Assembly: GCF_019320115.1 (NCBI RefSeq)
Contig: NC_089598.1
Location: 86,815,560 to 86,879,559 of the forward strand
DNA: 64,000 bases
DNA from: Miscanthus floridulus
Lineage: Eukaryota; Streptophyta; Magnoliopsida; Poales; Poaceae
Direction: 5' to 3'
The translations under genes were made by a program, and so were the position numbers. The notes under the pieces are model-generated. The model had not been told where the DNA came from. It did no database searches and saw nothing but the letters and a program-made list of their open reading frames with translations. Shown here one piece after another: positions 1 to 12,300 of this stretch (positions are counted from its first letter, which is position 1; every line of letters starts with the position of its first letter).

Positions 1-633
1 AGGGGGCCCCTACAGTGCTTTATTAAACCGCAGGAAACAAAGTACAAAGCAAAAGAAAACAAAGAACAAACAGGGGGGACAGGGAGGTTACAGAACACAC
101 AAAAATTAAGAAACAAAGAAGGATAAAAAAAAGATAAGGAGTAGGCAGCAGCCCTACAGTATTGGCTGTTTTTAGGCTCTTCAGCTCTTGCATTCAAAAA
201 ATGGCAGTAAGTCAACAAAAGGTGTCACGATTTAAATTGAAAGATGGCGGGCAAACACAATATTTGAACCACTACTCAAGTTAAACACGTCATATGATTA
301 CAATCCTAAAACACATCAGCATGATTACAAAATGTTGAATAACAATGATATTGACATCACTGTCTTACAGACATGATTTTCTTAAATTTCAAAATAGGAT
401 TGTCCCAGCATATCACCCATATCCAGACTTAACCTTCTGCAAACAAGTGCAATGATCGTCACTGGGCATCCATCCGATTGCATCATCAACGATGACGTTA
501 GGAAGCTTGATATTTCTCTAAGCTTCCTTGACAAAATTGGGTGTGATTCCCTCTCTCCTGATGTAAGACCAACCTGAAATTAACAAGTGCCATATTGTTA
601 TTAGCTAGCACGTACTGTAATCTGTTCCTTTAA
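1..633. other. Left flank, host DNA without a complete gene
   Basis: No complete gene is visible. The stretch is AT-rich apart from an exon-like segment on the minus strand at 434-573, listed separately. It ends at the TAA target duplication of CACTA element A (631-633). Confidence 0.5.
434..573 (-). pseudogene. Exon-like segment B of an unrecognised host gene
   Basis: On the minus strand a good 3' splice site (TTAATTTCAG) precedes position 573, and a possible donor (GTTAAG) follows position 434. The segment reads in phase with the exon-like segment at 14012-14116 once the CACTA element is disregarded: the split codon becomes GGT and the frame continues with residues such as GWSYIRREGITPNFVKEA, a TAG stop, then NIKLPNVIVDDAIGW. 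I do not recognise the family. One in-frame stop lies here and one in the partner segment, so if this was a gene it is now broken. Removing element A leaves an intron of about 190 bp, a normal plant size. The splice sites and shared phase are what I see; that this was a gene is inference. Confidence 0.3.
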
Positions 634-643
634 CACTACGTCA

Positions 644-985
644 AAAAGTATTTGTGGGGGCGGTTGTAGACCATTTGTAGGAACGGTTTACCCAGCCGCC
701 CCTACGCAAGGGTCTCTACAAATCATGCATTTGTAGGGACGGTTCCCAGGCCGCCCCTACAAATCGATTTGTAGGGGCGGCTGGTGTTTCTAGCCGTCCC
801 TACAAATCTATTTGTAGGGGCGGCTCTTATTATCAGCCGCCCCTAAAAATCAATTTGTAGGGGCGGCTAGAAACACCAGCCGCCCCTACAAATTGATTTG
901 TAGGGGCGGCTGTAGTACCAGCCGCCCCTACCAACGGGTATTTGTAGGGGCGGTTTCAATCTAGAACCGCCCCTACAGTACGTTT
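644..985. repeat. Left subterminal repeat array of CACTA A
   Basis: At least six inverted pairs of the motif TTTGTAGGGGCGGCT and its complement AGCCGCCCCTACAAA are separated by spacers of about 8-12 bases. In CACTA elements such subterminal repeats are the binding sites of the TNPA-type protein and are needed for transposition; that role is inferred from En/Spm. Confidence 0.85.
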
Positions 986-1229
986 TCCCGCAAAAAAAAT
1001 TGCTTTTTCAATTCAAAATCGCTTTGCCGAACGTCCCACAACCAACGTTCCAAACCGCGTTCGCGTTGCCGAACGCCCCGTGACCAGCATTCGCGTTGCC
1101 GAACACCCCGCGACCGCGACTACAAACATAAGGGTATTCTATAAACTACAATTACAAGTCCAATTCACATGAATATATACAATCCATCATTAAATATACA
1201 AATTCCATACACATTGTTATCAACGTCCT

Positions 1230-2882
1230 AGAGCTAGCCTTTCTGTCTCACGAAGGTGTTGGTACTGAGGATTTATACCTAACTCAGACTCTCGGTCATG
1301 GTAGGCGCCTCTGACGTGTACAATCTAGTCCAATATGAAGTTGCAAAGGTCGCTGACGAGCTCTAAGAGTTGGTCATCCTTGTATGGGTCTCTTTTCATT
1401 CCTTTCTCTTCTCTCCACTACAAGAAAACAAGTTTCGGTTTAGTATTTCATACCATTTACGAAGTTTTTATACTATGGGTGAAGAGGTTCAAACTTACCC
1501 TTAAGGGGTGTCTCCTGTAGGCACCGGTGTTACCCATCATAGAACATATATAGTATCCAAAATATACACTCCCAGGCTTCTGCTTGGGGCACTGTGTGTT
1601 TTGCATATAAAAATGTTTAGTAATGCTTTTGACAGCCATGTAACGGAGTACTGAAGAAGTAAGTTACACTTACCGCACATAGTGTTTTTATAGCCAGCTT
1701 TTCCTTCCTTGCTGGATCATGCCTTCCATGATGATTAGTGACATAGAACCTAAATGCCATGTTCGAATTATTTTAGCAAATACAACTTGTTAGTATCCAA
1801 AAGTGAACATTACAAGTATGTATACAAACATATAAGCTAATGAGGATTGTCGATATGTATACGTCTTGAGAATCGATATGAAGTTTTTGTATGTCACCGT
1901 GTCCTTATCTAATAAATCAAAGACCCATGCCATGCTCCTCCCGACATCGATGGCTATACAAATCCAGTGGTTGCTACATGGATTTAATCATAGAACTAGA
2001 TAAGCCCTTTTGCATCGAATAAAATATATCGAACAAAGCTTTAAGTATAGAGTTGAGCTTACTCGAAGTTGTATGGTAGCCATATAGTAGAGTGGTGTTG
2101 GTGATTTTTGAAAGCCAAGGCAATGTATGCCGCAACCTTAAGGGACTCTTCCCTTAGCTTCGCACTACAGATGCGCTCTTTCTCCCGAAGAGTCTTTGCA
2201 GCTGCTAGCTCTTTGGCATCCAGTGTCCACCGTTTAGGGTAATTAAAATTTGTTTGGGCTATAGCTTGAGGGTCTACATACCCGGCTTTCACACTTGGCA
2301 TTTGTTTGACAATGTGCACTTGCATTCTACAAATCACGGCGTGGGTTAGTTACAACATAATTCAAAGATTATATTCATATCATATCGGGAGGACAAGGAC
2401 TTACAGGCACCACGTGCGAATTAGATTCATCTCCATTTCTCCCAGGTGAAAGCATGTGTGCATGTCATTGAAGTCAAAGACAATTTTCCCGTCTGGGCTT
2501 CCAAATGTGCCGGTGGGAAAGCATGCTTGTATGATATCTATGCTCATTGGGAGAACACGCAAGTACCAATCATGGAACCTTCTCATTCCAAGTGGTAGGC
2601 GCTGGATGTCCCGGTTTGGTAGGAAGGGCTTGCCTCTTTCATATTTTTTGAGCAATCCTTTGACCATTCGATGGCATCAACATTTGGATACTGCTTTGCA
2701 ATTTGGTGGAGTTTGCTACTGACGGCCTCCTCAGAACCCCGTGATGGAACTTTTTTAACTTGGTTTTCAGGCTTGAACTGGTCATGGGAATACCACTTGG
2801 ACACCGACAAGACGTCTTTGATCGGAACATAAACTGGCCTTATGTTGATTGGAATCTTCTTTCGGAGTTCCCATTCAGGCAC
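1230..2882 (-). pseudogene. Ulp1-like cysteine protease module (C48) of the CACTA A second gene, catalytic Cys lost
   Basis: This is the 3' half of the second gene of element A, spread over several exons. Minus-strand pieces at 2882-2583, 2667-2401 and 2337-2059 show the region preceding the protease, including a segment with FPTGTFG, IRTWCL and IWLPYNFE. The last ends at a GTAAGC donor. The next exon (about 1978-1860) has HWICIAID followed by VFDLLD, matching the catalytic His and Asp regions of the C48 family. The exon at 1639-1457 has the oxyanion Gln in QKPGSVY, but the codon expected to give the catalytic Cys before GYY is TTT (Phe) at 1559-1561. A terminal exon at about 1410-1230 contains a stop after CNFILD. 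Ulp1-family enzymes cleave SUMO-like conjugates; here the change should abolish peptidase activity. The gene is therefore broken on several counts. Confidence 0.75.
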
Positions 2883-5008
2883 GTCCTCATCTTCTTATGC
2901 ATCACCTTCTTCAGGAGACACTCGTTGTTCATGTATCGGTTGTGCTTGTTGAGAAGACTGTGGCATCTCATGATGCACTTGCCCGGTACGAGCTGGAGAA
3001 GGTTGTGGCATCTCATCAGGCACATGCTCGATAAGAGGGGGGAAGAATGTGGCATCTCAGGAATGTGGGGGTCACGAGACGGTGAAAATATCTCCCCGTC
3101 CTCAACAACTCGCTCCAAATTTAGGAGAGGGAGAGGCGGCGAAGAAGCAGTCAATATAATGTCCCGTTTGTGCCAGAGGATGAACTGCCCCATAACGTCT
3201 CCGAGTAACACCAGCCCCTCGGGAGTTGCGTAGTCTATCCTCCACTGCATGAACTCGGGTTTCACTGTATGCACCTCGACCCTAGTGTATTCCGACGGTA
3301 TCTTATTATTGTGGTGTAAGCCACCGGGAGGATGTGCCACACCCGTTGCCACCTCCATCACAGTGTTCTGCCGGCCGCTGAGAAACACCAAGGTGCAACT
3401 AGTAGGTTCCCGTATGAGATCGACTGGGGTTGTGGCTGCAGTGGAACCTTGGCTGCTAGGAACTTTCGGAGGGCTACCAACTAATGCTAGTTCTCCCGGC
3501 GGCGTCACTAATATACGTGGCTCCGTAGACATTCCTTGCTCCTCCAGCGCCTTCGCAACTAGAGCCTTCACTTGGAGCTCAAGACTAGTCTCCCGGTCTC
3601 GGCCATGTTTCTTGTACATGTGCATGTCCTCTTTGAATCCTTGCTTCCAGGTCATCCTTTTCCCTAGCCCCCTGGTGCGGCCTGTGTGCTCCTTGTTTCC
3701 CAAGCCAAGGCTAAGCTCGTCCCTCTCTCTGGAAGGATTGAATGAGCCTGTCTCTTTGTCTTCAGCATATTTTAGTATCCTTGATACCGCCTCTTGGGTC
3801 TCTGGCTTATCAAACTTAAGATTACTGCCGGATGGTTCTGTACTCCTCATATATAACCAGTTCCTTGAGCGTACCTTCAAGTTTGTCACATCGATATTCC
3901 CAGCAGCTGCAGCCTCTTCATCCATCTTCCTAAATTGCTCTTCCTTGGCATAGTAGCCACCGGGGCCTAGATGATGGTGGTGTTTGTTCCTCTTCGCCAG
4001 CTCGGTGTTACGAGCACTGAGCTCCAATGCCTCTGCTGAAGTCTTCTGAGCCACGAGCTCCTCCCATTGACTAAGAGTTATTTTGCCAAACTCATTGAAG
4101 GGAGTTAACCCCTTTTGGATATACTTCGTGTTGAGCTCCGACCTCCAACGTCGAAATGACTCTCCCATCATCCTGATAGCATTTTTTTTACTAATTCGTG
4201 CTTACCCTCTGGAAATCTAAAATTGACCTTCAGATGCCTATCCCATAGTGCATTCTTTATGTTCTCTGGTACCTCTTTCTAGTTAGGGATTGCTAGGTTC
4301 AATTTATCTCTTGCTAGGGCCCCGATCGCATTATGGAATCATCCTCTTAATTCCTTCGGCTCAAGGATCTCCCCTACTGGCCCAACCTCCGTTATCACAT
4401 AGCAAGCCTTATCTAGATATAGATTTCCTTTTCTATCCCCTCGTTTCCTCTTAGGCTTGGTAGTCGTGGTTGTGTCTTGAGTTTGTTGAGCAGAGCCATC
4501 GTGATCCGTCTCTGTGGTTGTTGCCTCTGCTCTCCTTTCCTCTACTCCGTCTTGTCCAGCGAGATGTCACGGACGTCGACGTCGTCTTTTCTGAGTTTCA
4601 GGAGGGACCTGTATATAGGACAGGTCAAAGTGTTAGCAGAGGTAACATAGCCAAAGCTTTAGCAAAATTTACATGCTAAGGCTTCTTCCCTACCTCCTCG
4701 TTCGGGTCAAAATCCTTGTCCAAATCTTCCTCCGTTGGTCTCCTTCTTGCTTCAGGTGGGAAAGGATCCTCGGGACTTTCATATCCCTCTTCTAACTCAT
4801 CATCCTCTTCTTCTTCGCCTTCAGCAGCCTCTCCTTCGGGGCCTTCCTCCTCGTCACACTCCTCCTGAGTAAGCATCACTTCTAGATCCTTTTCTACCTC
4901 GTTATCGAACTGTTCCTGAGTAAGCTGGTCCTCTAGTGCTTGCTCCTCAAGGGTTGGCTGCTCATCATGCTCGGGGCATCGAGCTGCACTGTCTGTTGTC
5001 CGCGACAT
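2840..5008 (-). pseudogene. TNPA-like protein (Transposase_24, Ptta/En/Spm family) of CACTA A
   Basis: The start codon at 5008 opens an acidic N-terminal exon (5008 to about 4694, then a GTAGGG donor). A second exon, about 4610-4190, follows a CTATATACAG acceptor and reads KPKRKRGDRKGNLYLDKACY. It holds several in-frame stops. The largest open piece, 4171-2840, contains the conserved Transposase_24 region with residues such as GPGGYYAKEEQF, NWLYMRS and GRTRGLGKRMTW. Plant proteins of this class pair with TNP2 and are expected to bind the subterminal repeats. The open piece runs out of frame near 2880, where another frame takes over into the protease module (1230-2882). Transcription probably starts near 8150, downstream of the TATA box at 8162-8169, with a long leader and intron in between. 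Confidence 0.8.
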
Positions 5009-5640
5009 TATTTCACACTTTGTTCTAAAAGATGCAAGAAAGTGTACTTTAGGTACGCGAGAAGGTATAAGAAATCAAAAAGGTCTATAAACCAAAGTAG
5101 TCCTATAAAACAACAATATAAAAAACGAGAAGTAGCAGTGGTAGAGGCCTCAGAAACATGTCAATCATCATCTGATCTTGAACTTGGAGCATCAAGGCAT
5201 CATAACAGAGAAGAGAGGAGAAGGTAATGTAGGGGCGGCTGCTAATGATGTCAAGTTCCTCACAAGTTCTTGATCATCAGCTCATATTCCATATAATGTA
5301 TGGACTTGGACAATTTCATCATCAGCAAAACAAAGGAGAGGAGAGGAGAGGAGAGGGGAGATTTGGCAAAAAAAAGTAACAGCTGCTTAACAAACATAGA
5401 GAGGAAAAGGTGTAAAAAAAACAGCTGCTGCTTCCCAAACATAGAGGATAGGAAAGGCGGCAAAAATAGAGGAGAGGGGAGATTTGGCAAAAAAAAGCAG
5501 GTGCTGCTTCCCAAAAAAGCAACAGCTGCCATACTGACTTTGCTCGATCATACATGAACATCATATTCTTAATATCTTCTGAACCTAATAGGCAGATTGG
5601 ACAATCAGAAGTAGTAGACAGTAGTAGTAGGGAAGTAGTA
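5009..5640. other. Leader or intron of the CACTA A second gene, purine-rich
   Basis: No protein is supported. The plus strand is rich in GAGAGGAGAGG and poly-A runs. It lies between the ATG of the TNPA-like gene and the promoter at 8162-8169, so on the minus strand it is probably leader or intron sequence. Confidence 0.45.
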
Positions 5641-6260
5641 GAATTAGTTGACAGAAGTACAAGTAGTTGATAGAAGACAGAAGTAGAAGTAGTAAACAGT
5701 AGCATTAGGGAAGTAGTAGAGTAGTAGTAGAAGTAGCAAAAGCTGCTTAGGAGAGGAGAGGAGTAGAGTAGAGTAGAGGAGAGTATAGTAGTAGAGTAGT
5801 AGTAGGAGTAGCAAGTAGTAGTAATAGGAGTTGTAGGAGACCAACCAGCAGCCAGCAGCCAGTAGTAGTAATAGGAGTTGTAGGAGACCAACCAGCAGAG
5901 TAGTAGTAGAAGTAGCAAAAGCTGCTTAGGAGAGGAGAGGAGTAGAGTGGAGTAGAGGAGAGTATAGTAGTAGAGTAGTAGTAGGAGTAGCAAGTAGTAG
6001 TAATAGGAGTTGTAGGAGAGCAGCCAGCAGCCAGTAGTTGATAGAAGACAGAAGTAGAAGTAGTAAACAGTAGTATTAGGGAAGTAGTAGAGTAGTAGTA
6101 GAAATAGCAAAAGCTGCTTAGGAGAGGAGAGGAGTAGAGTGGAGTAGAGGAGAGTATAGTAGTAGAGTAGTAGTAGGAGTAGCAAGTAGTAGTAATAGGA
6201 GTTGTAGGAGACCAACCAGCAGCCAGCAGCCACTGGTACCAGCCAGCAGCCAGCAAGCAC
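5620..6260. repeat. Tandem low-complexity repeat (GTAGTAG / GGAGAGGAG type)
   Basis: About three copies of a unit of roughly 180-190 bp are visible. Each contains AGTAGCAAAAGCTGCTTAGG followed by GGAGAGGAG and GTAGTAGTAGGAGTAGCAAG; they begin near 5731, 5911 and 6101. The unit is a purine-rich microsatellite-like mix with CCAGCAGCCAGCAG blocks between copies. Long Leu/Tyr/Ser open frames here come from the repeat and are not genes. It lies in the presumed leader or intron of the second gene of element A. Confidence 0.85.
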
Positions 6261-8158
6261 ATTACAACCAACACAATTAATTTCTTATAGTGGCTGATCT
6301 CAGCCCGATACTGCCTAATAAGTAGAGTAGTAGTAGGAGCCAGCAGCCAGCAGCCAGCAAGCCCGATTACAGCCAGCCAGCAGCCAGCATTGATGGTTAC
6401 AACTTGTTTAGCAATGGAAAGTAGTCAAATACAAGTACAAAACCAAGCAAACCAAGTTTGGGTGATCAACAGAAACACGAAATTACTGCAGACTTGCTAG
6501 AGCACCATTAACTAGTAAACTAGCATACTTCAAAGACAGTAAAAATTAGGAAATCTCTTTCAACATAGGACATGCGGCAGCAATTTACTTTTTGGAACAA
6601 AAGCTGAGATCAATTCAATGATACGACTAAAAACCCACCAATAGTCCTATAGATGCATCATGACAGAGAAGTGACCTGGAAACCAACAAACTGACCATGT
6701 GTCATACAAGTACAGACCACTAGCCCCTTGGATATGTTTGTGATTAAATTCCAGGTAATCCACTAACTGATTGAATACCATAAGTGTGCTAGAGACATGT
6801 ACTGAACTGCACCGTTGGAAGCAAAGTCGTGACCGGTGGAGTGGAGTTTGGCAAGGCCACTTCAACACCCAAACCACTGACATAAGCTAAGCTATTGGAG
6901 CATCTAGTCTAGCTTATTGGTTGCTACTCCTACTACTTTGCTATCAACCACCTTCATTGCCTTCGCATCCAATCTGCGCTGAAACTGCTGATGCAGGAAG
7001 AACGACGAGTCTATGCGAGGAATCGAGGATTGGGGGTCTCACCATCGATCTCACGAAGAGACCCAAATCGCCCTGTCTGAATCACTGAATGCCATAACAG
7101 TGCTTACTATTTACCATCCATAATCGCGCACAGCCAAGATCGGCCATCCCTAGAAACCAACAAGGCTAAGATCCAGCCCCGAACCAAACGACTGCTAAAT
7201 CTTTGGTTCTTAAGAAACCATCATCATCGAATACTGAAATCCTTAAACAAGGACCCCCTGGCGCAGAGCGCACGCGAGGACACAAAGCACACAGGAGCAG
7301 AGCAATCATTCCATAGAAAAAGAGCACACAGGATGATAGGACAAGCGCATACCTAGAACAATGTTTCACCCTACCAAGATTCACAAGGGGGAAAAAAAAA
7401 GAATCGACGAGAGAGGCCGTTCGTACCTTAGGCTTGTTCCTTTCCAAGAGCAAAGACGAAGCGGCGGCTACCGGCTAGCAGCCCAAAGAAATGAACCAAT
7501 AATCTCAAGAAAACCGGTAGAGAGCTCCAACCCGATGGCCTTCGCCTTGGAAGATTTTGAGAAGCAGGAGCCCTCGAACCCGGCGGGCACCAGCGGCGAG
7601 GATCGAAAAAGAAGCAGAGTATGGTCCATCCAGACCAACCGGCTGATCCCCTCGGCAAACACTATTCATCAACAAGCCGCTACAGTATTTCTCTCTCACA
7701 AAACCATCCAGTTTTAGCCAGACCAGCGAACGGGGCCTAGGGGGCGAACGGGGCCTAGGGGGCAAACTGGAAATCCGAAATCGCACCGCAGACGGCAACT
7801 GGCAAGTGATGTTTTGGTGGCGAGACGCCACGCCGCGAGGGAGGCGAAATGGAACGGCGCGTGGAGACATGGAGCGAATGGAATGGAAAGGCAGCGCAGC
7901 CACGACAGAAGAAGCGACGCGCCCGGCGAGGATTCCTCGCACGACTGTTGCCTCGGATGCGCGACGGGCGTCGGTTTGTGCTATCTTTCCGAAGGTGCCG
8001 TCTGTTTGGATCCTGGAGATTTTAGAATCCAGATTTTATTACAATACCATAAGGGTGCGGGTGTCGGCGGGCACGGGACCGGCGGCGGAAACCCTAGGCA
8101 GCCTGACGGCGTCGGAGGAAGAAGACAGCGCCCAGACGATGACTCCCGTGCGCTTCCC
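6261..8158 (-). other. Presumed 5' leader and intron region of the CACTA A second gene
   Basis: No convincing coding frame is seen. The part nearest the promoter, about 7400-8150, is GC-rich and exon-like, as expected of a first, mostly untranslated exon. 6300-7300 is ordinary non-coding sequence with a short CCAGCAGCCAGCAG block at 6340-6390. Confidence 0.45.
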
Positions 8159-8161
8159 TCC

Positions 8162-8169
8162 TATTTATA
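8162..8169 (-). promoter_or_regulatory. TATA box of the TNPA/Ulp1 gene of CACTA A
   Basis: Read on the minus strand the sequence is GTATAAATAGG, a near-perfect plant TATA box. It faces the TNPA-like gene and sits about 10 bp from an internal copy of the subterminal palindrome (8179-8218). Assignment is by position and motif. Confidence 0.6.
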
Positions 8170-8178
8170 CTAGGTACC

Positions 8179-8218
8179 ATTTGTAGGGGCGGTTCCTGAT
8201 CCAGCCGCCCCTACAAAT
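8179..8218. repeat. Internal copy of the CACTA A subterminal palindrome
   Basis: ATTTGTAGGGGCGGTT and its inverse complement frame a short loop, the same unit as in the terminal arrays at 644-985 and 13568-13850. It lies just upstream of the second promoter on the minus strand. Inference: it lets the element's own repeat-binding protein act on this promoter. Confidence 0.8.
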
Positions 8219-9309
8219 ATATTTTTTTTAAATTATAAATTCTATATTTTTTATATCATAAAAACACAAAGTAATTTAAAAAAATTGTGTATATACACAA
8301 ATATAATATTTTTTATTATTCTATATATGAAGAAATATATATATAAACAATTGTAGTCAAAACAATATAGAAAACAAAAAAAAAACAAAAATTAAAAATT
8401 TGAATTTTAAAACTTCGAATACAATTTTATGACGTTAAATGAAATAAAATGAAAATGTTGTAAACATAAAAGTTGTATAACTCATCAACATGTACAACTT
8501 TTATTTTGGTCATCTTGTCATGTGACTTTGTTTGAACGATTCAAATTTTGAAATTCAAATAATTTCAACTTGAAACAATATTTTGAAAGAGTAAATGATT
8601 TCACATGAAAAACTCATGAATACCAAAGTTGTAGAACTCATCAATATGTACAACTTTTATTTGATCATATTTTCATTTGACAAAATTTGAACAGTTCAAA
8701 TTTTAAATTTCACTAAATGGCAACTTCAAACAAGATTTTGAAACCTTAAATGATTTCAACAATAAAAGTCGTGAACAAAAAAGTTGTTGAACTCCTCACT
8801 ATCTACAACTTTTATTTTGGTCACTTTTTCATGTGACAAAGTATTAGTAAACATTGTTCATAAATTCACATGACTCATAGTTTCATGAACTATACGAGAA
8901 ACATGTTGATTTGTGAACAATGTTTACTATCACTTTGTCAGATAAAGAAATGATCAAAATAAAAGTTATAGATCTTGATGAGTTATACAACTTTGGTATT
9001 CATCACTTTTTCAGCTCAAAAACATTTAGTGGTTGAAAATCTCGTTTGAACTTGTCATTTTTTTAAATTTGAAAATTTGAAGTGCTCAAACTTTGACAAA
9101 TAAAATTTTGTAGTAATAAAGTGGATGTTCAAATAGAGTCATCTGGATGTTGTAAAGGGTAGTCTCACACACATGCATAAAATGTAGTCTCATACACATA
9201 CAAAAATATGTAGTTTTACACACGTACATAAATATATAGTCTCACACGCATGCATAAATGAAGTCTTACAAACACACACTTACACAAACACTCCACGTTC
9301 AACAACTAG
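8219..9309. repeat. AT-rich spacer of CACTA A with tandem repeats and a hairpin
   Basis: Downstream of the TNP2 stop lies an AT-rich spacer. A block of about 150-165 bp, containing ACAACTTTTATTTTGGTCA and a GTTCAAATTTT segment, recurs near 8470, 8630 and 8780 and once inverted near 8950. At 8848-8926 a hairpin has arms TAAACATTGTTCA / TGAACAATGTTTA. Similar spacers occupy the equivalent place in CACTA B (41560-42180) and in the C-family elements. A TACACACATAAAT-type short repeat lies at about 9150-9290. No coding potential. Confidence 0.65.
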
Positions 9310-12300
9310 CTAGCCCGCTGTAACGACTTTCCCTTTGACACCTTTTCGTTCCCATGGCATTATGTCTTTGGGGAGGTTCTTTTCCACAACACTGATCTTC
9401 TTAGGAAAGTCTGTGAATAGCGGCATCTCATCGTACTTATTGTAAGCTTCAACATCATCCACGCCATCGACTCCAATAATGTGTTGTTTCTTGGAGGCAA
9501 CCACGTGCTTTGTCTTCTTCTTCGGGGGGAGGTTACTTTGTGGGTCAGACATATAGAAAACCTGTGTGACACGTGAAGCGAGCACCCAAGGGTCATCTTG
9601 GTAGCCTAGATTCTCGAGGTCCAGGACTCTCAATCCGATCTCGTTTAGTTGGTGTTGTTTGATCCAGCGGCATCGAAACAGGGCCACCGTTATATCCCTT
9701 CCATAGTTAAGTTCTCATATCTCTTCAATGATGCCAAAGTATTGGATCTTTCGCCCTAATCCATCGAGAGCCTCTATTCGAACGCCGCTGTTTTGGTTCA
9801 CATATTTACTATCCTTTGCGTGGGTATAGTACGTGTACCCATTGATGTCATAAGCATTCAAAGATGTCACTTGTCTCGATGGCCCCTCCGCCAACCTACT
9901 GATGGTAATAGAGTCTATGGTTTCTTCAGGCGGTATGTTTTGGTCCTTCAACCATGTAGTTAGTCGTTGCTTGTGCTGTTTCATGACCCAATCATCCGAA
10001 CGGCCATTTCTCTCTGCCATAATGATAGCCAAGTGTTCATCAATATACGGTTGCATCAGTTGTGTACTCTGCAAGACACTGTAATGCGCCCGACTCACCT
10101 CTTTGTAATCATGGTCGATGAACACTTTTTTACCACTGGTGCCCTTCCCAGTCAGCCTACCCTTGTGATGAGAATCGGGTTTACCAATCCCTTTCTGTAC
10201 TTTTAGGTACTCTTGACAGCACTCGACGACTTCTTCAGTACTGTAACCCTCTATCATGGAGCCCTCTGGGTATGCTCGATTATGCACGTATCGACTTAAA
10301 ATCGACATGAACCGCTCATATGACCACATTTCACGCAAGTAGCAAGGGCCAAGCGCCTGTATCTGATGAACCATGTGAATCATGAGATGTGGCATTATAT
10401 CAAAAAAAGCAGGAGGTAAACACATCTCCAGTTGGTTTTGTGTCTCCACCATAAATTCATGTAGGTCACTCAGCTCTTCCTTGCCAATCGTCTTCTGTGA
10501 GATCTTCGAAAAGAAGTAGCACATGCGGGTGATGGCCATTTTTAAGAACTCTAGCTTTATAGCCCTGATTACAATAGGTAGAAACACTGTCAGCATCACA
10601 TGGCAATCGTGAGCCTTGCAGTGTGTTATTGACAAGTCCTTCATCGACACTAGCTTCTTCACATTTGCTGAAAACCCAGTCGGGACTTTGATCCCCCTCA
10701 GGAAAGTGCATATAGCTCTCTTCTCGTCTGGTGTTAGGTTGAAGCACGCCGCAGGCAGAGTGTATTTTCCATTAGCCTCAAGTACCGGGTGAAGCTATGG
10801 CATCACGTTTAGCTGCACCATGTCTTTCCGTGCTTTCAGACCATCCTTTGACTTGTCTGTGTCCATCAAGGTAGCAATGAGACTCTCAAAGACATTCTTC
10901 TGCATGTGCATAGCATCAATGGCATGGGGGACCTCCAAGTCTGGCCAATAAGGCAGATACTGAAAGAAGATCGATTGTTTCTTGAAAGGTACGCCTTCGA
11001 CAGGAGGTGTGCTTCTATCTCTATTGGTCCCATCCAGATTCTTCTTTCCATAGACGATGCGTATGTTTTTCACCATTCTGTACACATGTTCTCCGTTATG
11101 ACGTCTCTCCGGAGGGGGTTCAATCTTCGGGGCGTTGTCATAAAATCTAAAGAACAATTTGCTGCGGTACTTGTGACTTGTCTTTAAGAAGCGTTGGTTC
11201 CTTAGGTAAACTATCTTCTTGGATGCATCCAGGTACATTTATGTAGTACCATCCAAGCAAACCAAGCATCCCATCTTCCCTTTGATCTATCCAGACAAAG
11301 CAAACAGCGTGGGGTAATCATTGGTAGTAACAAATATTATTGCTCTACATATGAAGTCCTCCTTTCAGAACGCATCGTACATCTGCTCCCCATGCCTCCA
11401 TAGCCTCTCCATTTCTTGCATCAAAGGCTCGAGGAACACGTCTATATCAATGCCTGGTTGTTTAGGGTCAGAAATAAGAATAGTCAGGAGAAGGTACTTT
11501 CTCTTCTGACACAACCATGTTGGAATGTTGTACATGGTCAAGATCACTGGCCATGTGCTGTGGTTGCTCATCCTCTCATTGAAGGGATTCATTCCATCAG
11601 TGCTCAGGCCAAACCGTACATTCCTTAGGTCATCGCTGAATTCTTTATCCTTCTCATCAAACCTTTACCACTGACTACAATCAGCTAGGTGTGCAATCTT
11701 ATCATCATCCACCTTGCGCTCATCATCCCATCATGTCATGAGTGCGGCTTCTTTAGGGTTTAGGAACATACGTCTCAAGCGGTCGGTCACTGGCAGGTAC
11801 CACATTACCAGGGCAGGAATTCTTCTCTACTTTGCATCATTGCCTAATGGAGTGTCCTCTGGGGGCTGAGATTCTTGTACCATCTTTTTTGTACCCTTCT
11901 TATTCCTCTTTTCCCCCATGGATGGTTCGTCCCCACCGTAAAGGTCATTGTTCTTGTACCGGCTGGCCCCACACCGGGGACATTTATCTACTGACTTGAA
12001 CGTTTCGCCACGAAAAAGTATACAGTGGTTGGGGCATGCATGTATTTTTTCAACCCCCATTGTCAATGGACTTATGACCTTCTTCGCTTGGTACGTGTTG
12101 GCGGGAACTGAGTTTGGTTGTGGCAGCACCCATGACAGGAGATGCAATAGATCATTGAAACTACAGTCTGACCAGCCGTACTTAGCCTTCAGGATGAGCA
12201 GCTCAAGCACAAAACGTAGTAATGTCCAATGTGTTGGACAACCCTTTTCAACACCATACACAGTCTCCTTCGATGCTTTTGTCACTCTTTCCAAATTTTC

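Noticed and set aside
644..985. Regularly spaced repeats resembling a CRISPR array
   Set aside because: Units are inverted pairs inside CACTA termini, spacers are short and non-unique, and the genome is a plant's.
3249..3953. Plus-strand frame of 234 codons
   Set aside because: Antisense shadow of the TNPA-like gene of CACTA A.
5322..6274. Long Leu/Tyr/Ser-rich frames of up to 312 codons
   Set aside because: They arise from GTAGTAG/GGAGAGG tandem repeats. The composition is extreme, two frames are open at once and no domain is visible.
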